From Persicirhabdus sediminis (GTDB lineage Bacteria; Verrucomicrobiota; Verrucomicrobiia; Verrucomicrobiales; Akkermansiaceae): a stretch of DNA of 64,000 nucleotides. Both the position numbers and the translations under genes were made by a program. A model generated the notes under the pieces. It was not told the origin of the DNA. It searched no databases and saw nothing but the letters and a program-made list of their open reading frames with translations. Where the stretch lies: assembly GCF_016595495.1 (NCBI RefSeq), contig NZ_JAENIM010000041.1, positions 297,797 to 361,796 of the forward strand, written 5' to 3'. Positions within the stretch are counted from its first letter, which is position 1. The number at the start of each line of letters is the position of its first letter. This document shows positions 1-10,300 of the stretch, in pieces.

Positions 1-532
1 TGCCTTTGAAATCAGGGGCCATTTTATAGGCCACTGGCTGAGTTGGGTTCGCCGTGATCTTCTTGGTTTTGCCTTCTTGGCCAACAATGAGGAATAGTTT
101 GTCTGAGGTTAGGTTGATGAACTGTACAGTTCCGTTAGGGAACTTGTTGGTTGAATCGTCCAGAGTAATAACGCGGAAGCTTGGGTCGCTATCTTTGGTC
201 TGCTTGATAGGCACAAAGACAAAGAGAAGCTGCGAACTCTTTTGCGGGATTTTTACTGATGCAATTGGGCGAGCATCTGCTGATTTGAGGTCTGTGCCCA
301 GAGCGTAGAAATCTATTTTTTGGGTAGCACGCAGAGCATAGTTTTCAGAGCGATTGTGGCAAGAGGCTTTGATGACCACGCTTTTCTTTAGATCTGAGTT
401 AGCGATGGCTTCGATAGAGCCAGTAACGGTAACGCATTTGAAGTTGAGCTTCTGTGCTGGGGGAGCTGCTAGGGCAAAGCCTAGCTGGGCTAGTATGAGT
501 AGGGGAACGATTAAGAGTTTGATGGGTGACAT
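1..532 (-). CDS. Secreted protein of unknown function, 3' end cut by window edge
   Basis: An open frame on the minus strand runs from an ATG at 532 to the left edge without a stop, about 177 codons. The N-terminus (MSPIKLLIVPLLILAQLGFA, then LAAPPAQ) is a clear Sec signal peptide with a likely AxA cleavage site near residue 23. The mature part contains two cysteines (FKCVTV, KASCHN) and looks like a beta-rich envelope protein. I do not recognise a family. It lies 38 bp downstream of the Verru_Chthon A-like gene on the same strand, so the two are probably co-transcribed and may act together at the envelope. The C-terminus is outside the window. Confidence 0.75.
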   Translation of the reverse strand, partial: MSPIKLLIVPLLILAQLGFALAAPPAQKLNFKCVTVTGSIEAIANSDLKKSVVIKASCHNRSENYALRATQKIDFYALGTDLKSADARPIASVKIPQKSSQLLFVFVPIKQTKDSDPSFRVITLDDSTNKFPNGTVQFINLTSDKLFLIVGQEGKTKKITANPTQPVAYKMAPDFKG

Positions 533-570
533 AATCTATGTGTTCGTTGTGAAGTGAGTGATGTAGCTAG

Positions 571-3500
571 TTAAATCTCGTTTTTATTTAACCAGCGGAA
601 GCTGACCATTTCGAAACGTCTGCCCCATTGGGTTGCCTTTGTATTAGTTAGTTCGTTAGGATCTACTTCCCATGGTTCCTGTGGGTCTGGGTTGATTGGC
701 TGGGTAGTGCGTTGAACTACGGCCTCACACCAAGCGGTAGCGAGTATTTTGCCCTTGCTATCAACCGAGTCGCCATAGGCGCGGATGACAAAGGTATCTG
801 AACGTGCGCTGATAGATGATCCAATGTTCTGCAGGACATCACTCTGCAGGATAAAGCTAGGCGATGAAGCCGCTATGGGAACCTCGAGGTCTGTTGGGCT
901 GGCATCTGCTGAAGCCTCAGTATTGATTTTAATATTTTCATCTAGGCCGTTAAAGTCAGCGATTGTGAATGTGCCATAGCTTTCCAGAGCTTGGTTGATT
1001 TCTGATTTGTTAAGCGCGTGCTGGATGGTGCCAGCTAGCTGCATTTCTTTGTCGCCAGCTGGGTCACGGTTTACAAATTCGCCTAAGCCTAAGAATGGGG
1101 TGACTTCACCTTTTTTATTCAGTGATTGGGCTCGGCGTCGTTTGATTTCTGTGACGATTTCTTCAGCTAATTTTTCTACCTGTGCGTCGTCGAGTTGGGC
1201 GAAGCCGCTCCATGAACTATCAGATGATTCTGACGGTTCTTCGTAGCCTTCTCCAGCTGGGCGCGATGATCTCGAGAGTGTTGATAGGTCTTCGTTGTCA
1301 ATTTCGGAGCCGGTATTATCTAGCAGTGTTTTGTTGCGGTTTCCAGCTAGCATGGCTTTCCAAGCTTCAACTGACGTTGAGTTAATATTAAAGCCTCCCT
1401 TGATAGCCAGATGGGCGGCACTAGTTTTAAAGTCTAGCAGTTCATCTGCTATTGTCTCATTATCCTGTGAAGTAGTTCGTAGGGTGACTCTAGAATTCAA
1501 TAATGGAACTTCACCTTCCATGAAGTCGCTGACGACCTCATCTAATGAGCTGATAGTCTGACTTTTTGATGAGCTATAGTCACTCTCTTTGGGTGAGATT
1601 GAGGAGAAATAATATCGATCCCATAGCTCTGCGTTAGCGTAGTATGAGAGGTCATAGAATGTTTGTTTATTAGGTTTGTGGAAGGTTTTGGAGAAATCGT
1701 CTAGATCAAGGCTGGGGAAGGAATTGCCTATAGCGAGAGCTGGCTGAGCTCCAGTCATTGTGATGTTGGCGTGTTGAAATGCACCAATGGAGCTCATTGG
1801 TGCTGTTGGCACCTCGACGATACAGGTGAACTCTTCGCCTTCTGAGCCATTATCCCACCCCCAGGTGGAATGATCACCTCCGTTAGCATAAGATGATTCT
1901 AATACTGGGAATGAATCGAAGGCGAAATTATAATGGCCGTGCATCATTGGTGACATTAGTGAACGGCCAGCTGTGCCGTTATTTTCACCGTATGCGCGGT
2001 TTGAATCTGATGGAGCTAATGGGTTACCTAAAACAAAGGATGGGAAACCTACAGTAGGAGAACCTTCACTGTAGGAGTAATCTGAACTACTATGACGCCG
2101 GTGCTTAGAGGGTTTGACATAGAGATCCAATACGGAAATTGGCGTTGGTTCATCATAATAGGAGGGTGGGTGAATATTATCTGGCATGGAATCGAAGGGA
2201 GAGCTGCTACCGTGGCCTTCTATCAGCCCTGTTGTTCTTTGGTGTAACTGGCTGATGTCACCAGACCAGAGGAATGACCAATCGGAGTCAGCGGACTCTT
2301 TGATGTCTACACAGATTTTAGAGTCATCGTTCCATGTCGTGAAAAACTTAACATTCTCGGAAGCCTCGGTTACGCCAACATCGAATTTATGATCAACCTC
2401 GATGCCGAACTCGTTAGGATCAGTCATGTCGGTGATCTGACTCATCGGCATTTGATGGCCCCATGTCAAATTACGCTCAGGAGCGAATACTTTAATTTGT
2501 CCTGGTGAGTAGGAAGTTGTATCGACGACAAATTGGGTAAATAAATATTTGTTCTCGGAATATAATTGATCTTTCTCTTCAACATCTTTTAGGTGGTTTA
2601 TAAGCTTTTCGTCATCCGTTTCGTCATCTACTTCATAATGAAGCATAGCGTTTTTCACAAATAGGGTAACTCGCATTTGTGGAATTTCCATCGCTACATT
2701 ATATGGGTTATGTATGTGGATAATGGGCAGAATACGCAATTTGAACTTGATGGGGATTGGGCTCTCTGGATCATCTACCTCTTCTGCTGAACCTTTGACT
2801 CCTTCGATAATAGAATAGATAGTGATTCTGTTCAGGTAGGGACTGATGTTGTTTCGCAAAGCCCTTGTTGTTGGCCCCATGTGGATGGATTTGCCATTTC
2901 TAATTCGCATGGTCTCAGAGGTGGCAATATCAACTCTTCGATATTGGCTAAATGTGAGAGCTGATGGGCAACGGATCCAAGCTCCTTCTGGGTTGTCGAT
3001 GAACTCCTGAAAGTTTGGTTTATTAGCTAGAGCTGTGAATTTTGGTGAGTCGAGTGAACCGATGTTATTTTTATACATTCGGTAATGATTTCTCAGAACA
3101 TCGATGGTTGGGCCGTGGATATTATCTTGATGAAATAACAGCCCTTTAGGCTCTGTGGCTTCAGTGCTGACCGGTGTATCTAGATTCACATAAGCTGCGT
3201 AATCGGCAGGGGCGATGGCTTCGAACTCAGCGTCGTTCATTTCAAATAACAAGCTGAGGTCGGTTTTTAGCCCGCCGTTTTTTGTATCAGTAGCTAGCGC
3301 ATACGAGTGGCTAGTGACACTGTGGAAATTCTTTTTGAAGGCATCTTTAGCCACCCCTGGGATGAGTCTGAGCGAGTTGGTGGTGATGGCGGTGTCGAGA
3401 TTTTCTTCATCTTTGGCGACCTCTTCGAAGCCAGCCATGACTTCGATGGCTGCGCGTTCAGTTTGCTGGCCAGCTAGAGCGAGGTTTTCTTGAGTATTTT

Positions 3501-4152
3501 CTAGGTTAACGCGCGCTTTGACACCTTCATCGCCGACCCACCATGCGTAGTGACCGCTCGCTTCGTTAGTGGAAAATTCATCAGATTTATCGTAAAGAGG
3601 GACTTTTTCTGCGAGTACCGCATTTTTCGGTTCGCTAGTCGTGTCGGCAGATCCAGCACCCACCATGCTAGCCCATGCGGGATCGCTTTCTTCAGGGGCG
3701 GGGGTAGAAATTTCGCTATAAAGTAGATTTTTACTCACCGTAGCTGAAGAGGCGAGCCAGCCGAGGAAGTCGCCATCAGCGAGACCGTCGTTATCATTGT
3801 CTTGGCTAGACCATACGCCCACCCAGTGGTGTTTGCCGTAGCCTGCTGCCCCTGTGATGTCGGCTTCAGCGGTGACGCGCTGGTCTGCTCCAGCTGATTT
3901 TTGCAGCTCACCTAGAGCGATTGCTAGTGCCAAGCGCGCATTGGCTTGGGCTTCTAGTCGGGCATTGTTATGTTTAGCTGCTCTGGTTTCTACTGTGCCG
4001 AGGCTAAGCATGGCCAAGGCAACCAGAGCGAGTATTGCCATGATGGTGATGGTGGCTACCAAAGCAAAGCCCTTTTGCTTGCTAGATGGCTGGCGCATGA
4101 ATGGTGCCGCTTTTCTAAGCAGCGTGTGAGGTGTCATTGGCTGTGGCTTCAT
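571..4152 (-). CDS. Verru_Chthon cassette protein A-like giant prepilin-type protein
   Basis: The 1193-aa product starts with a basic leader, then K27-G28-F29 followed by about 25 hydrophobic residues (GFALVATITIMAILALV), the layout of a type IV prepilin cleavage and assembly segment. The next stretch (LEAQANARLALAIALGELQ) is characteristic of the Verru_Chthon cassette A family, whose members are about 1000 aa or more and accompany smaller prepilin-like B-D proteins in Verrucomicrobiota. Position +5 of the mature pilin is Ala rather than the usual Glu. The rest is a large acidic, Ser-rich exported region. No B-D partners lie upstream; the gene to the left on the same strand is a plain secreted protein. 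Family assignment comes from the N-terminal signature and length; function is unknown, and an exported pseudopilin-type complex is inferred. ATG at 4137 is an alternative start. Confidence 0.8.
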   Translation of the reverse strand: MKPQPMTPHTLLRKAAPFMRQPSSKQKGFALVATITIMAILALVALAMLSLGTVETRAAKHNNARLEAQANARLALAIALGELQKSAGADQRVTAEADITGAAGYGKHHWVGVWSSQDNDNDGLADGDFLGWLASSATVSKNLLYSEISTPAPEESDPAWASMVGAGSADTTSEPKNAVLAEKVPLYDKSDEFSTNEASGHYAWWVGDEGVKARVNLENTQENLALAGQQTERAAIEVMAGFEEVAKDEENLDTAITTNSLRLIPGVAKDAFKKNFHSVTSHSYALATDTKNGGLKTDLSLLFEMNDAEFEAIAPADYAAYVNLDTPVSTEATEPKGLLFHQDNIHGPTIDVLRNHYRMYKNNIGSLDSPKFTALANKPNFQEFIDNPEGAWIRCPSALTFSQYRRVDIATSETMRIRNGKSIHMGPTTRALRNNISPYLNRITIYSIIEGVKGSAEEVDDPESPIPIKFKLRILPIIHIHNPYNVAMEIPQMRVTLFVKNAMLHYEVDDETDDEKLINHLKDVEEKDQLYSENKYLFTQFVVDTTSYSPGQIKVFAPERNLTWGHQMPMSQITDMTDPNEFGIEVDHKFDVGVTEASENVKFFTTWNDDSKICVDIKESADSDWSFLWSGDISQLHQRTTGLIEGHGSSSPFDSMPDNIHPPSYYDEPTPISVLDLYVKPSKHRRHSSSDYSYSEGSPTVGFPSFVLGNPLAPSDSNRAYGENNGTAGRSLMSPMMHGHYNFAFDSFPVLESSYANGGDHSTWGWDNGSEGEEFTCIVEVPTAPMSSIGAFQHANITMTGAQPALAIGNSFPSLDLDDFSKTFHKPNKQTFYDLSYYANAELWDRYYFSSISPKESDYSSSKSQTISSLDEVVSDFMEGEVPLLNSRVTLRTTSQDNETIADELLDFKTSAAHLAIKGGFNINSTSVEAWKAMLAGNRNKTLLDNTGSEIDNEDLSTLSRSSRPAGEGYEEPSESSDSSWSGFAQLDDAQVEKLAEEIVTEIKRRRAQSLNKKGEVTPFLGLGEFVNRDPAGDKEMQLAGTIQHALNKSEINQALESYGTFTIADFNGLDENIKINTEASADASPTDLEVPIAASSPSFILQSDVLQNIGSSISARSDTFVIRAYGDSVDSKGKILATAWCEAVVQRTTQPINPDPQEPWEVDPNELTNTKATQWGRRFEMVSFRWLNKNEI

Positions 4153-4695
4153 AGCGAGAGATCGGGTGAGTGGCTTATTGCAAGCTATCGTACTTAAGCA
4201 TCCGTTGATATCAATGTGTCGTTTGCTTGATGATTTAGCAGGAGTGATTTAGATTTGTTATTTCAAGGAACTTGTTTCAAATGTGCTATATTCGGGCGCC
4301 CGATTTGGATAATTGGACAGTCCCTACATGGGTTTACGTGGCTTGTGGATGACTATTTGCAAGCATAATAATAACAGATAAATAACTCTGTTTTCCCTTC
4401 ATAGCGTGGATGTCGGTAGTATCTAATTGAGTCTGAATTATTTTAAGCATGTGCTGTGCCTAGTTAATAATATTTCATATTTTTATGTTTAGCGTGTATC
4501 AGTCCGCGGCTAAAGTTAAATGCTATCATGCCATTGTTTTTGTGGTGTCGATTAACTTTGTTAATGGTATTTTCTATAAATTTTGCACGGCTAATAAGTT
4601 TGCTTGGATGCGTTGAAATCTGAGTGATTTATGTATTTTTTTAGGTGAGAAATTCTGGGCTTTTCATTTGATGATAAAATGTTTCATTAACTGGC
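4153..4695. other. AT-rich divergent intergenic region
   Basis: This stretch of about 540 bp separates divergently transcribed genes, the prepilin-like gene on minus and the Usp-DUF389 gene on plus, so it must hold both promoters. I see no convincing ORF, RNA gene or long repeat. It is clearly more AT-rich than the flanking genes, especially 4440-4680. Confidence 0.5.
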
Positions 4696-6507
4696 GTGTT
4701 AGTCATTATTCGTAGAGAATCTGAAGCGGCGGCGATGGTGCGCTGGGGAGTGAGGTTTGCCGTTGGTCGTGGCAGCCGCTTGGATATTTTGTGGATAGAG
4801 GAAGGCAAGGGGCAGGCTGATGTAGAATGGCAGTCTTGGGGCAGTGAGCTATTGGAAGCTGAACCGTATTGGAATGTTATCGCCGATGCGCTGGCTGAAG
4901 CTGGCTCTACGCAGATTCGTCTGGCGCGCCACAGTGTGGTGCGGCGTAGCAAGGCGGTCTTGCAGACAGTGAAAAAAATCCAGCCGAGTTTGTTAATTGT
5001 TGGTCGCCACGACTCAGCTAAGGACGGCAGCCCTTATGGTAAGTTAGCTAGAGATCTGCTGGAGGATGCTGACTGCGCAGTTTTGGTTTTGCGTCTTGGC
5101 TCGGAGAGCATGGAAAACCAGAAAATTCTGGTTCCATGTGCAGGTGGTCAGCATTCTAAGTTAGGTTTGAGTTTGGCATCTAGCATAGCTGGTGCTGACG
5201 CGGTGGCGCTTTTTATCGAGCCTAACGTGGATGAAGTTTCTCATGATGTTGGGTACGGCCACTTGATACGTTATGTAAATCGCGCTGGATTAAAGACGGA
5301 GGATGTTAGCAGCAAAGTGGTAGTTAGTGATTCAGTGAGCGAAGGCATTGCTGGGGAGATTAATTCTGGCGAGTACGGATTGTTATTAATTGGCGCGACT
5401 GGAGCAGGGACTATGCGCAAGAGCCTGTTTGGCACCGTGCAAGGGCGCTTGATGACTGGCGAGAGGGCAATGAGCATCGGAGTCGTTAGAGCGGCGCGCC
5501 CAGTGGGTCAGCGTGTGCGTTATTACTTTGAAGATTTTCTTAAACTGAGGATTCCTCAGCTGGGGCGAACTGAGAGGATTTCTTTGTTCAACGAAATGGA
5601 GAGCAAGTCGCGTTGGTCATTTGATTTTGCGGTATTGATGATCTTGGCGACTTCTATTGCTTCGTTAGGTTTGTTAGCTGATAGTGGCGCGGTGGTAATT
5701 GGGGCGATGTTAGTAGCGCCGCTAATGACGCCACTGCTCGGTGGTGGTCTGGCCTTGGTGCAGGGAAATATGCCGCTGTGGCAGAGGTGTCAGAAGGCTG
5801 TGGGCTTAGGATTTTTGAGCGCTTTGATCGTTGGTTTTATCTCGGGGTTATTTGCCCGCTTTGTGCAGATTGGTATCACTGGTGAGCTGGAAGCTCGCGG
5901 GGCACCAACATTGCTAGATCTTGGTGTCGCATTTATTTCAGGCATTGCGGCATCTTATTGCATGGCGCGACCGAAGCTCACTGGTGCTCTGGCAGGGGTG
6001 GCGATAGCCGCGGCTCTTGTACCGCCGATTAGCACGACTGGAATTGGGCTCGCGATGGGTGAGTTTGAGCTGGCTAAGGGGGCGGCGCTGTTATTTGGCA
6101 CAAACGTGGTGGCGATTGTTTTGGGTTCAGCGTGTAATTTCTATTCAGCTGGTGTGCGCGGTCGTTCAGCTACAGACCATCTATTAAGTCGGCGGATCTT
6201 CATTGGCTTCACATTAATTGGTATTGGTTTGATGGTGCCGCTGACATCGATTTTAGCCAGCAAGGTAGCGCAGCCGCTGTCATCATCAACGATGCTGCAC
6301 GATGTGCTTGATGATCACGGTTATCATTTGGTTTCTGCCCGGCGCACACGTGAAAATGGTGATTTGATGGTGGTCATTGTGGTTGAGGGCGCACAGCCCG
6401 TCGATGCCACGGTGCTCAGCCAGCTGAAAGTGATTGCTCAGGAGTATTACAAGCAAGAGGTGAGGCTGAAAGTTTCCACACGTTTGGTTCTTGAGAGTGA
6501 CGTTTGA
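4696..6507 (+). CDS. Universal-stress-domain / DUF389 integral membrane protein
   Basis: This 603-aa protein starts with GTG at 4696. Residues about 1-275 resemble two universal stress protein-like alpha/beta domains (LLIVGRHDSAKDGSPYGK, LLLIGATGAGTMRKSLFG). Residues about 290-590 form a DUF389 domain: the SRWSFDFAVLMILATSIAS segment, a GAMLVAPLMTPLLGGGLAL core and several further transmembrane helices, ending in a soluble tail. DUF389 proteins are poorly characterised inner-membrane proteins. Fusion to Usp modules suggests nucleotide- or stress-linked control of a membrane activity, which is inference. The gene stands alone, followed by a strong hairpin. Confidence 0.85.
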   Translation: MLVIIRRESEAAAMVRWGVRFAVGRGSRLDILWIEEGKGQADVEWQSWGSELLEAEPYWNVIADALAEAGSTQIRLARHSVVRRSKAVLQTVKKIQPSLLIVGRHDSAKDGSPYGKLARDLLEDADCAVLVLRLGSESMENQKILVPCAGGQHSKLGLSLASSIAGADAVALFIEPNVDEVSHDVGYGHLIRYVNRAGLKTEDVSSKVVVSDSVSEGIAGEINSGEYGLLLIGATGAGTMRKSLFGTVQGRLMTGERAMSIGVVRAARPVGQRVRYYFEDFLKLRIPQLGRTERISLFNEMESKSRWSFDFAVLMILATSIASLGLLADSGAVVIGAMLVAPLMTPLLGGGLALVQGNMPLWQRCQKAVGLGFLSALIVGFISGLFARFVQIGITGELEARGAPTLLDLGVAFISGIAASYCMARPKLTGALAGVAIAAALVPPISTTGIGLAMGEFELAKGAALLFGTNVVAIVLGSACNFYSAGVRGRSATDHLLSRRIFIGFTLIGIGLMVPLTSILASKVAQPLSSSTMLHDVLDDHGYHLVSARRTRENGDLMVVIVVEGAQPVDATVLSQLKVIAQEYYKQEVRLKVSTRLVLESDV

Positions 6508-6561
6508 ATAGCTGGTGCCGGCTGGTCGTTTGTTTTACGGGTATTTTCCCAGCATCAAAGC

Positions 6562-6584
6562 CCCCTAGCGCCTGTGGCTAGGGG
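6562..6584 (+). terminator. Hairpin after the Usp-DUF389 gene
   Basis: CCCCTAGC pairs perfectly with GCTAGGGG across a 7-nt loop. The tract that follows is only weakly T-rich, so this is a probable but not classical intrinsic terminator. Confidence 0.5.
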
Positions 6585-6743
6585 ATTTGGTGTCTCTTGA
6601 ATTATTGATATCTGTCTGTTTGAAGTGATTCGTTTGTGTGACGAGTAAATCAATTTACTGTCTGGTGATAAAAAGTACTATAAATGTAGTATTTAATAAA
6701 GGCATCCAGTTTGAGACTGCTTGCCATTGAGTGACCTTGCAAA

Positions 6744-9700
6744 ATGATGACGTTGAAAAAGAACACGGTGAAATGCTTTCTGGTATTGATGAGCATTTGT
6801 TTATGGAATTCCAGCTGGGGGCGTGGCCAGTGCGAACTGAGTGATTGGTACGTTGGCGCTGAGGGGAAAGTCACTGATTGGCTGGGTGATTTTGACAAAG
6901 CGTCTGAAAATCCTGATTGCTGGCTGGAAACTAAAGGGCAGTTCAACCGGAGCCTACGTTTTACCAATAGAAAACATCCGCAGTTTCTCATCGCCAAGCT
7001 CACCGCTGACTCAGATTACCTTCAGGGGCTGAGTGTTCCTACGTACAATACTGAAGTTCGCGTAAATGGTCAGATCATTCCTAAATACCGTGATTCAGGT
7101 TTGTTCTATCAGCTGCCGCTAAAAAAGGGCGAGAATACTTTTGAAATCAAAGTGCTGCCGATTCCGAAAAATCAAAAGCGTCCTGCTCATCAGCTGCATA
7201 TGACGCGCATCGAGCTGGAATTTGTTTATCCAGAATATGAAAAATCATTAGAAGATCTGCAATTATCGATTGTCAATTTGGCCAAAGAATTCCCAAGCTA
7301 CGATGCTAGCAAGTATAGCGCGCGGTTTAAAAAACTATCCAAAGGTGAAGATTGGGACGCGCTCAAGGCGCTTCGCCACGAGGCCTTAGTAGCGGATAAC
7401 CCAATGGTGGACTTTGAAGAAATCATCTTCCGCCGCAGTAAGTCGACTCGTATGCCAGCTAACTGGCGTGGCAACTCAGAGTTTCTACACCGTGCGAAGC
7501 AGAAGTTTAGCTTCAACTTTAGCGACAGCATTGAAGCGATGAACGTTCGCTCAGGTGATTTGCGTGAGATCTATAAACCTAGCGATACCAAGGAAGCGTT
7601 GATGGACATCAACTTGCACTTTGACGCGGGCAAGTTCCTCTACTCAGGCATCAATACGGAGACGCAGACGTCTGAAGTTTATGAAATGAACGTCGACGGA
7701 TCTGGGAAGCGCCAAATCACTACTCACCGCGATGAAATTGATAACTACAACGCGGTTTATCTACCAAATGGCAAGCTCATCTACTGCTCAACAGCTAGTT
7801 TGAACTCCGTGCCATGTGTGGGCGGTAGTGATTATGTAGGCACACTTTTCGAAATGAATGCCGATGGCTCAGGCAAACGCCAGCTGACATTTGACCAAGA
7901 AAATGCCTGGTACCCGTGGGTTAAGGAAAATGGTAAAGTGCAATATTCTCGCTGGGAATATACTGACAACTCACACTATTTCACACGCATCTTGATGGAA
8001 ATGAACCCAGACGGCACCGACAACCGCTCGGTTTATGGTTCTAACTCATACTGGCCAAATACCTTATTCTACGCCAAACAAATCCCGGGCAATAGCTCGC
8101 AGTTTAGCGCAATTGTCTCTGGCCACCACGGGCCATCCCGTCAGGGTGAGCTGTGGGTCTTCGATCAATCAAAAGGATCTTTTGAGGGTGACGGCGCGAT
8201 GTACCGCATCCCTGGCCGCGGTCGTACTTATGAGCCAGAAATTATCGACCAATACGTGGTAGGTAAGTGGCCAATGTTTGTGCACCCTTATCCGCTTGGA
8301 GATGGCTATTTCCTCGTCGCTGGTAAAATGACACCTGAAACTCCATGGGCTCTCTACATGGTAGATAAGTTTGATAACATGGTGCAGTTAGGCGAGAGCC
8401 GTGACCAGATGTTTGAGCCGATTCCGCTGAAGGCGCGGCCCACACCACGTGTGATTCCTGAACGTCGGAACCTCGAGGCCGATGACGCGAACCTTTACAT
8501 TCAAAACATCTACGCAGGCCCAGGCCTAGAAGGAATTCCGCAAGGAGAAATCGGTGGACTGAGACTCTTCACTTACGGTTACGCATACCGCGATACTGGT
8601 AACCACGATGCGCTCGCTATCGAAGGTGGCTGGGACATGAAGCGTGTATTAGGCACCGTGCCAGTTGAGGAAGACGGCTCTGTGATGGTGAAAATTCCCC
8701 ACAGCCAACCAATTTCTATCCAGCCATTAGATAAAGATGGCAATGCCATGCAGGTGATGCGTAGCTGGCTAGCAGCTCAGCCGGGCGAGACGGTTTCTTG
8801 TGTCGGCTGTCACGAACCTAGCAATACCGCACCGCTGCCAAATGTCACTTTGGCATCCAAAAAATCACCGCAGGAACTCAAGCCGTGGAGCGAGCATCCG
8901 ATTCATGGATTTGGCTTCAAACGTGAAATCCAGCCAGTGCTCGACCAATACTGCGCAGGCTGTCACGACGGCTCAGACGATAAACCTAACTTTGCTGATA
9001 TCACTGAGCACAAATTCCGCCGCGCCAGCTTCAGTACTTCTTACATGGCGCTGCATCCATACGTTAGACGTCCGGGGCCCGAGAGTGATTTGCACATCCT
9101 CACGCCAATGGACTTCCACGTTTCTACCAGTGAGCTCTTCCAAATCCTTGATAAAGGTCACCACGGTGTGGAACTCAGTGATGAAGCGCGTGAGAAGTTA
9201 GTTACTTGGGTAGACCTCAACGTGCCATACCACGCTACGTGGACAGAGTTTGATAGTGATCCACTAACACTGAAGTGGGCCAAGCGTACCGTTGAGTACA
9301 AGAAGAAGTTTGTTGGTATCGACGACGACATCGAGTGGATGCCACCACTTCCTACCGAGCGCCCAGAATTTATCAAACCAGCAAAACTAGAGCGCCCAGA
9401 GGCAGTGACTCATTCCAGCTGGCCGATTGATTTTAGCAATCACAAGGTGGAGAAGAAAATGATCAAGTTTGGTGAGTCTGTGCTCGAGTTTGTACGCATT
9501 CCAGCTGGCGAGTTTGTTATGGGCTCCGTCGACGGCGAGCGCGATGAATTCCCGCAGTCAGTAGTGAAAATCGACCGTCCATTCTGGATGTCTACCACTG
9601 AGGTGACCAATGCTCAGATGCGTGAATTTAAGCCAGAGCACCACAGCCGCTTTATCAACCAACAGTGGAAAGATCACATTTTCCCTGGATACCCAGCCAA

Positions 9701-10280
9701 TGATCCACAGATGCCAGCCATCCGTGTGAACTGGAATGATGCGATGGCATTTGCTAGCTGGCTCGGTGAGCAGAGCGGTCAGACCATTAACCTCCCAACT
9801 GAAGCACAGTGGGAGTGGGCTGCTAGAGCGGGTAGTGATCAACCATTCTTCTTTGGTACAACTGGTTTCGAAAACTATGCTAACCTAGCTGACACTAACA
9901 TTGGTGATCTCGCTGTTCGCGGTGTCGATCCTCAGCCAGTGCCAAAACAACATCGCACACCATTGATCGACTTTGTGCCACGCGATGAATCATTCGACGA
10001 CGGTAGAATGCTGCCAGATGGTACCGGACAATATAAGGCTAACGCATTTGGTCTTCACGACATGATTGGTAACGTGGCCGAGTGGACTCGCACCAGCTAC
10101 AAACCTTATCCATACAACGAGACTGACGGACGCAATGATCTATCAACAGATGATGCCAAAGTTGTTCGTGGTGGATCATGGCGCGATCGCCCGCATCGTG
10201 CGACTTCATCTTACCGCCTCAAATACGCACCATTCCAGCAGGTCTACAATGTTGGTTTCCGCGTGATTATCGAAGATTAA
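6744..10280 (+). CDS. Secreted dihaem HZS-alpha-like protein fused to FGE-sulfatase domain (copy 1)
   Basis: The product is 1178 aa. It has a signal peptide (about 1-27), a Cys-containing beta domain (CELSDWYVGAEGKVTDW), a helical linker, and a TolB/WD40-like propeller with repeated EMNxDGSGKRQ motifs (about 290-560). A segment typical of the HZS_alpha_M family (VPVEEDGSVMVKIP) leads into two haem-c motifs, CVGCH at 686-690 and CAGCH at 737-741. The C-terminal 250 residues are an FGE-sulfatase/SUMF1-like fold (PAGEFVMGSVDGERDEFP, LPTEAQWEWAARAG, GNVAEWTR, VRGGSWRDRPHR, GFRVIIED). The two active-site cysteines expected just after GGSW in true formylglycine-generating enzymes are absent. It is likely a periplasmic or surface redox protein. 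Anammox hydrazine chemistry is not implied, since related domains are common in Planctomycetota/Verrucomicrobiota. Copy 2 lies 811 bp downstream. Confidence 0.85.
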   Translation: MMTLKKNTVKCFLVLMSICLWNSSWGRGQCELSDWYVGAEGKVTDWLGDFDKASENPDCWLETKGQFNRSLRFTNRKHPQFLIAKLTADSDYLQGLSVPTYNTEVRVNGQIIPKYRDSGLFYQLPLKKGENTFEIKVLPIPKNQKRPAHQLHMTRIELEFVYPEYEKSLEDLQLSIVNLAKEFPSYDASKYSARFKKLSKGEDWDALKALRHEALVADNPMVDFEEIIFRRSKSTRMPANWRGNSEFLHRAKQKFSFNFSDSIEAMNVRSGDLREIYKPSDTKEALMDINLHFDAGKFLYSGINTETQTSEVYEMNVDGSGKRQITTHRDEIDNYNAVYLPNGKLIYCSTASLNSVPCVGGSDYVGTLFEMNADGSGKRQLTFDQENAWYPWVKENGKVQYSRWEYTDNSHYFTRILMEMNPDGTDNRSVYGSNSYWPNTLFYAKQIPGNSSQFSAIVSGHHGPSRQGELWVFDQSKGSFEGDGAMYRIPGRGRTYEPEIIDQYVVGKWPMFVHPYPLGDGYFLVAGKMTPETPWALYMVDKFDNMVQLGESRDQMFEPIPLKARPTPRVIPERRNLEADDANLYIQNIYAGPGLEGIPQGEIGGLRLFTYGYAYRDTGNHDALAIEGGWDMKRVLGTVPVEEDGSVMVKIPHSQPISIQPLDKDGNAMQVMRSWLAAQPGETVSCVGCHEPSNTAPLPNVTLASKKSPQELKPWSEHPIHGFGFKREIQPVLDQYCAGCHDGSDDKPNFADITEHKFRRASFSTSYMALHPYVRRPGPESDLHILTPMDFHVSTSELFQILDKGHHGVELSDEAREKLVTWVDLNVPYHATWTEFDSDPLTLKWAKRTVEYKKKFVGIDDDIEWMPPLPTERPEFIKPAKLERPEAVTHSSWPIDFSNHKVEKKMIKFGESVLEFVRIPAGEFVMGSVDGERDEFPQSVVKIDRPFWMSTTEVTNAQMREFKPEHHSRFINQQWKDHIFPGYPANDPQMPAIRVNWNDAMAFASWLGEQSGQTINLPTEAQWEWAARAGSDQPFFFGTTGFENYANLADTNIGDLAVRGVDPQPVPKQHRTPLIDFVPRDESFDDGRMLPDGTGQYKANAFGLHDMIGNVAEWTRTSYKPYPYNETDGRNDLSTDDAKVVRGGSWRDRPHRATSSYRLKYAPFQQVYNVGFRVIIED

Positions 10281-10300
10281 GCGACAGCTCTAAAACAACT

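Noticed and set aside
4641..4952. 103-aa minus-strand ORF overlapping the DUF389 gene start
   Set aside because: It is antisense to well-supported coding sequence and has no recognisable domain.
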